Shown here piece by piece: positions 7,032-13,844 of a DNA stretch of 15,124 nucleotides. Source of the DNA: Flavobacteriales bacterium UBA4585 (GTDB taxonomy: Bacteria; Bacteroidota; Bacteroidia; Flavobacteriales; Schleiferiaceae); the NCBI GenBank assembly GCA_949487015.1, contig CATAQZ010000278.1:1-15124 (forward strand), written 5' to 3'. Under the pieces are notes generated by a model, which worked only from the letters and a program-made list of their open reading frames with translations, had not been told where the DNA came from and did not search any database. Each line of letters begins with the position of its first letter. The stretch's first letter is position 1. The translations under genes and the position numbers were made by a program.

Positions 7032-7089
7032 TGTATAAATATACGAACTGCACGCCAAGGAATAGAGGCGGGATGCCTAGATTTACCAT
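7032..7089. promoter_or_regulatory. Short divergent intergenic region (DUF456 operon / nuclease)
   Basis: These 58 bases separate the outward-reading DUF456 operon and the DnaQ/GIY-YIG gene, so both would need a promoter here or inside the opposite gene. I found no full TTG-N17-23-TAnnTTTG match on either strand. The closest on the plus strand is TAGATTTA at 7078-7085 (one mismatch to the -7 box), which would put transcription start almost on the GTG start codon. An AT-rich TATAAATA lies at 7034-7041. Confidence 0.35.
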
Positions 7090-8346
7090 GTGCATTACGT
7101 AGTTGTTGATATTGAAACCACCGGCGGTAAACCCAACGGAAATGACATTACCGAAATAGGTATTGTCCATGTGCAACATAATAAAATTGTAAGGAGTTGG
7201 TCTTCCTTTGTGAAACCGGACAGAAGCATTCCATACAATATTCAGATGCTAACGGGTATTACCGACGATATGGTGGCTAATGCCCCAACGTTTGCCGCTC
7301 TGGCAGATGAACTGCTCCAAGAGTTGCATGGGGATGTGTTCGTTGCACATTCCGTGAATTTCGATTACAGTTTTATAGAACGAGCATTCAAAGAAGCTGG
7401 AATTCAGTGGCGAATGCCGAAACTGTGCACAGTAAAATATGCAAAGGCGATGTTTCCCGAGTTTGGCCGGTATTCCTTAGCGCATTTAACACAGGCTTTA
7501 GCTGTTGCAAATGACAATCCACACCGTGCCCTGAGCGACGCGCTTTGTGCTGCAGAAGTCCTCATACACTGCTGCATTGCAGATTACGACGACCAGAAGT
7601 TGAACGATCCGAAATTAGGTTTATTGAAGCGCATTCAACTTCCTGATCTCATGCCTGCGCATTACTACGACGATTTACCCAAGGATCCTGGGGTTTACCA
7701 ATTCTTAGATGCCTTTAATATGCCGCTATACATTGGTAAAGCAAATAATATAAAAAGTCGCATCACCCAACATTTCAGTACGGATCAAGGATCGACAAAG
7801 TACCAGCGCTTAATGAAGGAATGTCACAGTATTCGCTTCGAGCTGTTCCCAAACGAGACCTTAAGCCTCATCTACGAAGACCATTTGATCAGGCAACACT
7901 GGCCGCCTTTAAATAAAGCACAGAAGAAGCAGGCGCTGAAGTTTGGCCTGTACAGCTACGAAAATGGGAGAGGAGAGGTGAAATGGGTAATTCAAAAAGC
8001 AATAGGGAGCGGTGCGTTACGGAAATTTGGTTCGTATGTGAGCGGACAGCAGTGGTTGGCCGATTATTTACAATTGGCCCGTAAAATGGAATGGACTCAG
8101 CGAGAAGCGCTTGATCAATTGATGCAAAGCAATAACCAACGGCTCATTTTAGCCTTACCATACGAACAGCAAGGAGCATTATTTATTGAGCGCGGAAGTA
8201 TCACTGGGATTTATACCGGTGATGATTACCTCACAAATGAAGAGTGGGCGAGAACTCACTTTATACCGGTAAGTCCTTCGCCCACTATCAATGCAATTGG
8301 GATGAAACTGCTTGAACAGCATCCCGATCAAGTATTTCTACTTTAA
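7090..8346 (+). CDS. DnaQ-like 3'-5' exonuclease fused to UvrC/Cho-type GIY-YIG nuclease
   Basis: The 418-residue fusion starts at GTG 7090, giving MHYVVVDIETTGG. The only in-frame alternative before the upstream stop is a non-standard ATT, and ATG 7088 is out of frame. Residues 1-165 form a DEDDh exonuclease: Asp7 and Glu9 in VDIET, Asp92 in HSVNFDY, His145 and Asp150 in HRALSDA. All catalytic positions are present, as in the epsilon subunit of DNA polymerase III. Residues 196-280 form a GIY-YIG domain like that at the N-terminus of UvrC and in Cho: GVY (201-203), YIG (214-216), Arg224 and Glu263. The rest (280-418) has no motif I recognise. Such fusions occur in Bacteroidota and Actinobacteria and are presumed to act in DNA repair, incising and then trimming, but this is not established. 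The stop lies two bases from the converging clpC stop. Confidence 0.9.
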   Translation: MHYVVVDIETTGGKPNGNDITEIGIVHVQHNKIVRSWSSFVKPDRSIPYNIQMLTGITDDMVANAPTFAALADELLQELHGDVFVAHSVNFDYSFIERAFKEAGIQWRMPKLCTVKYAKAMFPEFGRYSLAHLTQALAVANDNPHRALSDALCAAEVLIHCCIADYDDQKLNDPKLGLLKRIQLPDLMPAHYYDDLPKDPGVYQFLDAFNMPLYIGKANNIKSRITQHFSTDQGSTKYQRLMKECHSIRFELFPNETLSLIYEDHLIRQHWPPLNKAQKKQALKFGLYSYENGRGEVKWVIQKAIGSGALRKFGSYVSGQQWLADYLQLARKMEWTQREALDQLMQSNNQRLILALPYEQQGALFIERGSITGIYTGDDYLTNEEWARTHFIPVSPSPTINAIGMKLLEQHPDQVFLL

Positions 8347-8348
8347 AA

Positions 8349-10979
8349 CTATTCTTTCAAATCTTTAGATTCTTCCTCAACCGTAGACTCATTATCTGCG
8401 GAGGCTTCAGGAAGTGCATCCACATCCGTATTCTCTAGCTTAGGTGCCTTATCTATCGTGAAGTCTAGGGTTTCACCGATAAGATCAATGTGGATCGTAT
8501 CTCCCTCCGTGATTTCTTTCGAAATAATCTTCTCTGCCAACGGATCTTCAATCAATTTTTGAAGCGCACGAGCTAAAGGACGCGCACCAAAAGCTTCATC
8601 AAATCCTTCATTGGCCACAAAATCCTTCGCTTTATCGCTCAGATGGATGTGGTATCCTAAGTCCTGGACACGTCCGAATAAACTGCGCAATTCAATATCA
8701 ATGATATTGTGGATGTTTTCTCGAGAAAGTGAATTAAACAGTACCACATCGTCAATTCTATTCAAGAATTCCGGTGCAAAGGCTTTTTTCAAAGCGCCTT
8801 GAATCACACTGTTTTCGAGGTCCGATTTACGCTGTTCACGTGCGGAGGTCCCAAATCCAACCCCGGTGCCGAAGTCTTTCAACTGACGGCTACCTAAATT
8901 CGAGGTCATGATGATGATGGTATTCTTAAAATCCACTCTGCGGCCTAGGCTGTCCGTGATCTGCCCATCATCTAAGGCTTGTAACAAAAGATTGAATACG
9001 TCCGGATGCGCTTTTTCTATTTCATCCAAAAGAATGACAGAATACGGTTTACGACGAACGCGCTCCGTCAATTGTCCACCTTCTTCATAACCCACGTATC
9101 CCGGAGGCGCACCTACCAATCTACTGATTGCAAATTTCTCCATGTATTCACTCATATCGATGCGAATCATGTTGTCCTCACTGTCAAAAAGCAGCTTTGT
9201 CAATTCCTTAGCTAACTGCGTCTTACCAACTCCCGTAGGACCCAGGAAAATGAAGGATCCGATCGGTTTGTTTGGATCTTTTAGACCCGCTCTATTGCGT
9301 TGAATGGCGCGAACAATTTTCTTCACTGCCTCGTCTTGACCGATCACGTTTGAACGCAATTGATCCTCCATTTGAGAGAGTTTCTCCAGCTCCTGTTGTG
9401 CCACACGCTGAACCGGCACACCAGTCATCATTGCGACGACTTCAGCTACCTCTGGTTCATCCACGGTCTTCCTGTTTAGTTTTATACTGGCCTCCCAAGC
9501 TTCACGAGCACTTTCTAACTGAGCTTCCATCTTCTTTTCATCGTCACGAAGACGCGCTGCTTCTTCATAACGCTGACTTTTAACAACCGCAATTTTTTGC
9601 GCCTTTATCGCTTCTAATTTTGCTTCGAGCTGGGTGATATCATCAGGAACTTCAATATTCGTAATGTGCACTCTAGAACCTGCTTCATCCAGCGCATCGA
9701 TTGCTTTGTCCGGCAGGTGACGATCACTTATATAACGTTGCGTTAAACGCACACAGGCTTCTATGGCGTCCGGCGTGTAGATAACGTTGTGGTGCTCTTC
9801 GTATTTATCTTTAATGTTGTTCAAAATTTGAACGGTCTCTTCAGGCGAAGTCGGGTCCACTGTCACCTTTTGGAAACGACGCTCTAGGGCACCATCTTTT
9901 TCAATGAATTGGCGGTACTCATCAAGGGTGGTGGCTCCAATACATTGAATCTCACCACGAGCTAGAGCAGGCTTAAACATATTTGAAGCGTCTAAACTTC
10001 CTGTTGCTCCACCAGCGCCTACAATTGTATGTAGTTCATCAATGAATAAGATGATGTCGTCGTTCTTTTCTAATTCGTTCATTAACGCCTTCATGCGTTC
10101 TTCAAACTGACCGCGGTATTTCGTGCCCGCTACAAGACTAGCAAGGTCTAAACTCACAACACGTTTATCGAATAAAACGCGACTGACCTGTTTATCCACG
10201 ATACGTAATGCCAGTCCTTCGGCGATAGCACTTTTACCTACGCCCGGCTCACCAATCAACAGTGGATTGTTCTTCTTGCGTCGACTTAGGATTTGTGAAA
10301 CTCGCTCTATTTCTTTTTCGCGACCGACTACGGGGTCTAATTTACCCTGGGCTGCCGATTTTGTTAAGTCCTTTCCGAAGTTATCGAGAACTGGCGTTTT
10401 ACTTTTTTCTTTACCTCTTTCGCGTTGTGGTGATTTCCGGGCACCACTAGCACGACTCGCATCGTCCATATCATCTTCCTCATAACTCATTGAAGGAGAA
10501 GGCAAATCTGTATCGTCAGAATCCGTGCTGCGATCTGTTTCAATGTAGTTGTTCTGGTATTCGCTTTTAACAGCATCATAACTAGCGCCTAATTGGCCCA
10601 TAACACCACTGATAGGGTCGTTGTCATTTCGCAATATGCATAACAATAGATGTGGGGTACGTATCACTGGGCTTTGAAACAATTTTGCTTCTAAAAATGT
10701 AGTTTTTAAAGCCTTCTCTGCTTGACGTGTCAATGGCAAGTTTTTACCACTAACTTGGGTATTTGTGGCGTAGGGCGCAGCTACCTGTTCGATCTTACCA
10801 CGAACTTGTTTTAAGTCTAAACCTAAATCCTTTAAGATTTGTATGGCCGTTCCATCGCCGTCTCTCAAGATACCGAGCAAAAGATGCTCAGTTCCTATAT
10901 AATCATGGCCAAGACGCAGTGCTTCTTCCTTACTGAAGGTGATCACATCTCTCACTCTGGGGCTAAAGTTCTCTTCCAT
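8349..10979 (-). CDS. clpC: ATP-dependent Clp protease ATP-binding subunit ClpC
   Basis: The 876-residue Hsp100 unfoldase has the full ClpC layout: two Clp-N repeats (about 1-145), a charged linker (148-195), AAA+ domain 1 with Walker A GEPGVGKS (243-250) and Walker B LFIDELH (311-317), a middle region with a UVR-like motif (RYEEAARLRDDEKK, 470-483), AAA+ domain 2 with Walker A GPTGVGKT (580-587) and Walker B ILLDEIEKAH (649-658), and the small D2 domain. GVGFG (706-710) lies where ClpP-binding ATPases carry the [LIV]GF loop, so partnership with ClpP in the cytoplasm is expected. The short middle domain excludes ClpB. The last 30 residues are acidic and probably disordered. It unfolds substrates for degradation in protein quality control. 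It is transcribed divergently from gyrA, with a candidate -7 box 59 bases upstream of the ATG. Confidence 0.96.
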   Translation of the reverse strand: MEENFSPRVRDVITFSKEEALRLGHDYIGTEHLLLGILRDGDGTAIQILKDLGLDLKQVRGKIEQVAAPYATNTQVSGKNLPLTRQAEKALKTTFLEAKLFQSPVIRTPHLLLCILRNDNDPISGVMGQLGASYDAVKSEYQNNYIETDRSTDSDDTDLPSPSMSYEEDDMDDASRASGARKSPQRERGKEKSKTPVLDNFGKDLTKSAAQGKLDPVVGREKEIERVSQILSRRKKNNPLLIGEPGVGKSAIAEGLALRIVDKQVSRVLFDKRVVSLDLASLVAGTKYRGQFEERMKALMNELEKNDDIILFIDELHTIVGAGGATGSLDASNMFKPALARGEIQCIGATTLDEYRQFIEKDGALERRFQKVTVDPTSPEETVQILNNIKDKYEEHHNVIYTPDAIEACVRLTQRYISDRHLPDKAIDALDEAGSRVHITNIEVPDDITQLEAKLEAIKAQKIAVVKSQRYEEAARLRDDEKKMEAQLESAREAWEASIKLNRKTVDEPEVAEVVAMMTGVPVQRVAQQELEKLSQMEDQLRSNVIGQDEAVKKIVRAIQRNRAGLKDPNKPIGSFIFLGPTGVGKTQLAKELTKLLFDSEDNMIRIDMSEYMEKFAISRLVGAPPGYVGYEEGGQLTERVRRKPYSVILLDEIEKAHPDVFNLLLQALDDGQITDSLGRRVDFKNTIIIMTSNLGSRQLKDFGTGVGFGTSAREQRKSDLENSVIQGALKKAFAPEFLNRIDDVVLFNSLSRENIHNIIDIELRSLFGRVQDLGYHIHLSDKAKDFVANEGFDEAFGARPLARALQKLIEDPLAEKIISKEITEGDTIHIDLIGETLDFTIDKAPKLENTDVDALPEASADNESTVEEESKDLKE

Positions 10980-11037
10980 AATTGTTGTTTTGTGGTACGT
11001 TACTATTAGAACACAATACGTGCCAAAGGGTTCTATT

Positions 11038-11045
11038 CAAATCTA
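11038..11045 (-). promoter_or_regulatory. Candidate clpC -7 promoter box
   Basis: Read on the minus strand this is TAGATTTG, a full match to the Bacteroidota -7 consensus TAnnTTTG. It sits 59 bases upstream of the clpC ATG, which would give a leader of about 50 bases. No good TTG/TTTG -33 element is visible 17-23 bases upstream; the spaced region has only GTG/CTG. The box is plausible, but short motifs occur by chance in AT-rich DNA. Confidence 0.4.
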
Positions 11046-11091
11046 AATGGTCTTTTCGGCAGTTCACCGGGTACAATTCAAAGGTTTGTTA

Positions 11092-11103
11092 ACATTCGAA
11101 TGT
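11092..11103. promoter_or_regulatory. Perfect 12-bp palindrome, possible operator
   Basis: ACATTCGAATGT is its own reverse complement over 12 bases, with no further matched base on either side. It lies between the candidate clpC and gyrA -7 boxes, about 47 bases from the former and 56 from the latter. A dimeric regulator of one or both genes could bind here. No regulator is identifiable from the sequence. Confidence 0.35.
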
Positions 11104-11109
11104 GGATAA

Positions 11110-11202
11110 ATGCCTCAAGTAAGACAAGAGCTGATAGGACTTTCAGCGCTTCAAAAAGCTATATTTGAAAATTACGAAAAAACCCGGCTTCGGCCGCACT
11201 AA
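11110..11202 (+). CDS. Possible 30-residue leader ORF upstream of gyrA
   Basis: An ATG at 11110 opens 30 codons (starting MPQVRQELIGLSALQKAIFE and ending TRLRPH) and stops at TAA 11200-11202, 11 bases before the gyrA ATG. The predicted peptide is helix-forming and amphipathic in its middle with a basic end. It could be a small protein, a leader peptide or chance. Against it, the best gyrA -7 box (11160-11167) lies inside it, so a transcript from that promoter would not include its start. I recognise no family. Confidence 0.2.
   Translation: MPQVRQELIGLSALQKAIFENYEKTRLRPH
11160..11167 (+). promoter_or_regulatory. Candidate gyrA -7 promoter box
   Basis: TATATTTG fully matches the Bacteroidota -7 consensus TAnnTTTG and lies 46 bases before the gyrA ATG, implying a leader of roughly 35-40 bases that contains the UUCG hairpin. 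The -33 element is weak: TTTC at 11141-11144 is the nearest candidate, with a short 15-base spacer. Confidence 0.45.
11183..11196. other. UUCG-tetraloop hairpin in the gyrA leader
   Basis: CGGC (11185-11188), loop TTCG, GCCG (11193-11196) form a perfect 4-bp stem closed by the very stable C(UUCG)G tetraloop, preceded by six A and three C. Read on the minus strand it becomes a GC hairpin followed by GG and six T, which resembles half of a bidirectional intrinsic terminator. In the sense direction it stands 17 bases before the gyrA ATG and could influence translation initiation or transcript stability. Confidence 0.4.
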
Positions 11203-11213
11203 ATACTGACAAT

Positions 11214-13757
11214 ATGGCGCAGGGAGAACGCATTATTCCCGTAAATATTGAGGAGCAAATGAAAAGCTCCTACATCGATTATTCGATGTCGGTCATCGTT
11301 TCTCGTGCACTTCCAGACGTGCGTGATGGTTTAAAACCCGTTCACCGCCGCGTCCTATACGGAATGCACGATATGGGTGTCACCAGCTCGAAATCCTATA
11401 AAAAATCAGCAAGAATCGTAGGGGATGTACTCGGTAAGTACCATCCTCACGGTGATAGTTCTGTATACGACACAATGGTGCGTATGGCGCAGGACTGGTC
11501 CTTACGTTACACCTTAGTCGATGGCCAGGGTAACTTTGGCTCTGTGGATGGAGATAGCCCAGCAGCAATGCGTTATACGGAGGTTCGTATGCGAAAGATT
11601 GCGGAAGAGATGCTTTCAGACATCGATAAAGACACTGTAGATTGGCAGTTAAATTTTGATGATTCACTAAAAGAGCCTACGGTACTCCCAACACGTATTC
11701 CAGGCTTGCTTGTCAATGGTGCTTCAGGTATTGCTGTGGGTATGGCTACCAACATGCCACCACACAACCTTACGGAGAGCATTAACGCAATCAATGCGTA
11801 CATCGACGATGATGCCATAGAGATTGATGAGTTGATGAAGCACATCAGCGCACCAGATTTCCCGACTGGAGGAACCATATACGGTTATGAAGGTGTAAGA
11901 GATGCGTTCCACACTGGTAGGGGACGTATCGTCCTGCGCGGAAAAGCGACTATTGAAGAAGTGCGCGGTCGTGAATGTATTATCGTAACGGAAATTCCAT
12001 ACCAGGTCAACAAGGCCGAAATGATCAAGAAGACCGCAGAATTGGTCAACGACAAGAAGATCGAAGGAATTTCAGATATACGTGACGAAAGTGACCGTAA
12101 GGGTATGCGCGTAGTCTATGTACTCAAGCGTGATGCGGTACCTAATGTGGTACTCAACAAACTCTACAAATACACACAGCTTCAAAGTTCCTTCTCTGTC
12201 AATAACATTGCTTTAGTCAATGGACGTCCAGAAATGTTGAACCTTAAGGACATGGTGAAGCATTTCGTAGCACACCGTCACGATGTAGTTGTTCGTCGAA
12301 CGGAATATGAACTTCGTCAAGCTGAGAAGCGCGCACACGTACTCGAAGGCTTACTTATTGCCATCGACAACCTTGATGCGGTTATTAAACTCATACGCGC
12401 TTCGGCAACAGTAGACGAGGCGAAATCCGGATTAATGTCTGAATTCAAGCTTTCAGATATCCAAGCGAAAGCGATCCTAGAAATGCGTCTTCAAAAGCTT
12501 ACTGGTCTTGAGCGTGATAAGATCAAGGCAGAGTACGAAGAGTTGATGAAAACCATCGAATACCTTAAAAGTATTCTAGGCGACAAGGCCTTAAGAATGA
12601 CGATCATTAAAGATGAGCTTGTCGAGATTAAGGATAAATACGGTGATGAACGAAGAACGGATATTGAATTCGCGGGTGGCGATGTAAGTATCGAAGATAT
12701 GATTCCTGATTCTGAAGTGGTTATCACAATTTCACATGCCGGATACATTAAGCGTACACCGCTCTCGGAATACAAGAAACAGAATAGAGGAGGCGTTGGA
12801 ACCAAAGCCGCGAGCACTCGGGACAAGGACTTTATTGAACATGTATATGTAGCTACGAATCACCAGTATATGCTCTTCTTCACTGAGCAGGGTAGGTGTT
12901 TCTGGATGCGCGTTTACGAAATCCCTGAAGGTAGCCGTCAAAGCAAGGGTAGAGCTATTCAGAATTTAATAAATCTACCACAGGACGATAAAGTTTTAGC
13001 CTTCATTAATGTACTCAACCTTAAGGATGAAGACTACATCAACAACCACCATATTGTGATGTGTACTAAGAAGGGTATTATCAAGAAAACATCGTTAGAG
13101 GCGTACAGCCGTCCTCGTGTTAATGGTATTAATGCCATTACCATACGCGAAGGGGATACCTTGCTTGAAGCTAAACTAACAAACGGAGAACAGGATATTA
13201 TGCTTGCCGTACGCAGCGGTAAAGCCATTCGCTTCCCTGAGACAAAGGTTCGCTCCATGGGCCGCAGTGCTTCTGGTGTTAGAGCTATTACAGTAGATCA
13301 TGAAAATGATGAAGTTGTTGGAATGATTGTAGTAAAAGAAGGGGATGGATTCGATGTTATGGTCGTTAGTGAAGCTGGGTACGGAAAACGTTCTTCTCTC
13401 GAGGATTACCGGATTACTAACCGTGGCGGTAAAGGTGTTAAAACCATCACTGTTACGGAAAAAACTGGTGAATTGGTCTCACTTAAAGCGGTTACAGACG
13501 AAGATGATTTGATGATCATTACTAAGAAAGGTACAATGATCCGTATGGGTGTGAATACTTTAAGAGTAATGGGTCGTGCCACACAAGGGGTCCGATTAAT
13601 CAACCTCCGTAAAGGCGATGAAATTGCTTCTATTGCGAAGGTTCCGGCTTCTGAGGAAGAAGAAGAATTACTAGATGCGGAAGGAAATGTAATCGTAGCT
13701 GCAGAAGGAGAGGAGGGTGCATCAACACCGGAAGCTCCTACAGAAAGCGAAGATTAA
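11214..13757 (+). CDS. gyrA: DNA gyrase subunit A
   Basis: The 847-residue protein is the breakage-reunion subunit of gyrase, which with GyrB introduces negative supercoils. The N-terminal winged-helix/tower domain opens with YIDYSMSVIVSRALPDVRDG. The catalytic Tyr is Tyr121 in AAMRYTE. The quinolone-resistance region YHPHGDSSVYDT (76-87) keeps Ser82 and Asp86, equivalent to E. coli Ser83 and Asp87, so no classic fluoroquinolone-resistance change is present. A coiled-coil region spans about 360-480. The C-terminal beta-pinwheel (about 495-810) carries a GyrA box reading QNRGGVG (523-529; canonical QRRGGKG) and a related NRGGKG at 736-741, which favours gyrase over topoisomerase IV ParC. The last 35 residues are a low-complexity acidic tail (EEEEE, then E/A/T-rich). 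It stands alone, followed 87 bases later by a TPR gene with its own promoter-like site. Confidence 0.97.
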   Translation: MAQGERIIPVNIEEQMKSSYIDYSMSVIVSRALPDVRDGLKPVHRRVLYGMHDMGVTSSKSYKKSARIVGDVLGKYHPHGDSSVYDTMVRMAQDWSLRYTLVDGQGNFGSVDGDSPAAMRYTEVRMRKIAEEMLSDIDKDTVDWQLNFDDSLKEPTVLPTRIPGLLVNGASGIAVGMATNMPPHNLTESINAINAYIDDDAIEIDELMKHISAPDFPTGGTIYGYEGVRDAFHTGRGRIVLRGKATIEEVRGRECIIVTEIPYQVNKAEMIKKTAELVNDKKIEGISDIRDESDRKGMRVVYVLKRDAVPNVVLNKLYKYTQLQSSFSVNNIALVNGRPEMLNLKDMVKHFVAHRHDVVVRRTEYELRQAEKRAHVLEGLLIAIDNLDAVIKLIRASATVDEAKSGLMSEFKLSDIQAKAILEMRLQKLTGLERDKIKAEYEELMKTIEYLKSILGDKALRMTIIKDELVEIKDKYGDERRTDIEFAGGDVSIEDMIPDSEVVITISHAGYIKRTPLSEYKKQNRGGVGTKAASTRDKDFIEHVYVATNHQYMLFFTEQGRCFWMRVYEIPEGSRQSKGRAIQNLINLPQDDKVLAFINVLNLKDEDYINNHHIVMCTKKGIIKKTSLEAYSRPRVNGINAITIREGDTLLEAKLTNGEQDIMLAVRSGKAIRFPETKVRSMGRSASGVRAITVDHENDEVVGMIVVKEGDGFDVMVVSEAGYGKRSSLEDYRITNRGGKGVKTITVTEKTGELVSLKAVTDEDDLMIITKKGTMIRMGVNTLRVMGRATQGVRLINLRKGDEIASIAKVPASEEEEELLDAEGNVIVAAEGEEGASTPEAPTESED

Positions 13758-13769
13758 TATCAGTATTTT

Positions 13770-13796
13770 GAACAATGGCGCGGTGTTTGTTCTTTT
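13770..13796 (+). terminator. Weak possible gyrA terminator hairpin
   Basis: GAACAA (13770-13775) and TTGTTC (13787-13792) form a 6-bp inverted repeat around an 11-base loop, followed by four T. The stem is AT-rich and the loop long, so termination would be weak. It also overlaps the -33 element of the next promoter candidate. Confidence 0.25.
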
Positions 13797-13813
13797 AGAG
13801 ACACTTACATTTG
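13786..13813 (+). promoter_or_regulatory. Promoter-like site for the TPR gene
   Basis: TTTG at 13786-13789 and TACATTTG at 13806-13813 match both Bacteroidota promoter elements (TTTG and TAnnTTTG), with a 16-base spacer that is slightly short. Start of transcription would fall near 13818-13822, giving a leader of about 25 bases before the ATG at 13845. This is the best two-part promoter match in the window. Confidence 0.55.
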
Positions 13814-13844
13814 TGACCTTATTTAAAAATTGAAACTAAAAACA

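Larger units (their letters stand above)
10980..11213. promoter_or_regulatory. Divergent clpC/gyrA intergenic region
   Basis: This 234-base gap is the longest stretch without an established gene. It holds candidate -7 boxes for clpC and gyrA, a perfect 12-bp palindrome, two ATTCAAA direct repeats (11035-11041 and 11076-11082), a UUCG hairpin and a possible 30-codon ORF, each described separately. I see no RNA gene. Confidence 0.75.

Noticed and set aside
7032..7058. TTG-initiated nine-residue extension of the DUF456 protein
   Set aside because: The extra residues (TTG-start, then ACSSYIYT) are not family-like, and ATG 7031 sits right before the first membrane segment.
7078..7085. TAGATTTA as a promoter -7 box for the nuclease gene
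   Set aside because: It has one mismatch, no -33 partner, and a position that would put the transcription start at the start codon. I kept it only as a remark on the intergenic region.
9272..9583. A 103-residue plus-strand frame opposite clpC
   Set aside because: It lies wholly within the conserved clpC coding region, has a Pro/Arg/Ser-rich translation typical of antisense frames, and shows no domain.
8349..10979. ClpB identity for the Clp ATPase
   Set aside because: It has a short UVR-type middle region instead of the long ClpB coiled coil, and a VGF loop suited to ClpP binding.
11214..13757. ParC/topoisomerase IV identity for the gyrA gene
   Set aside because: A GyrA-box-like QNRGGVG, a full-length pinwheel and GyrA-type sequence around the quinolone region favour gyrase.
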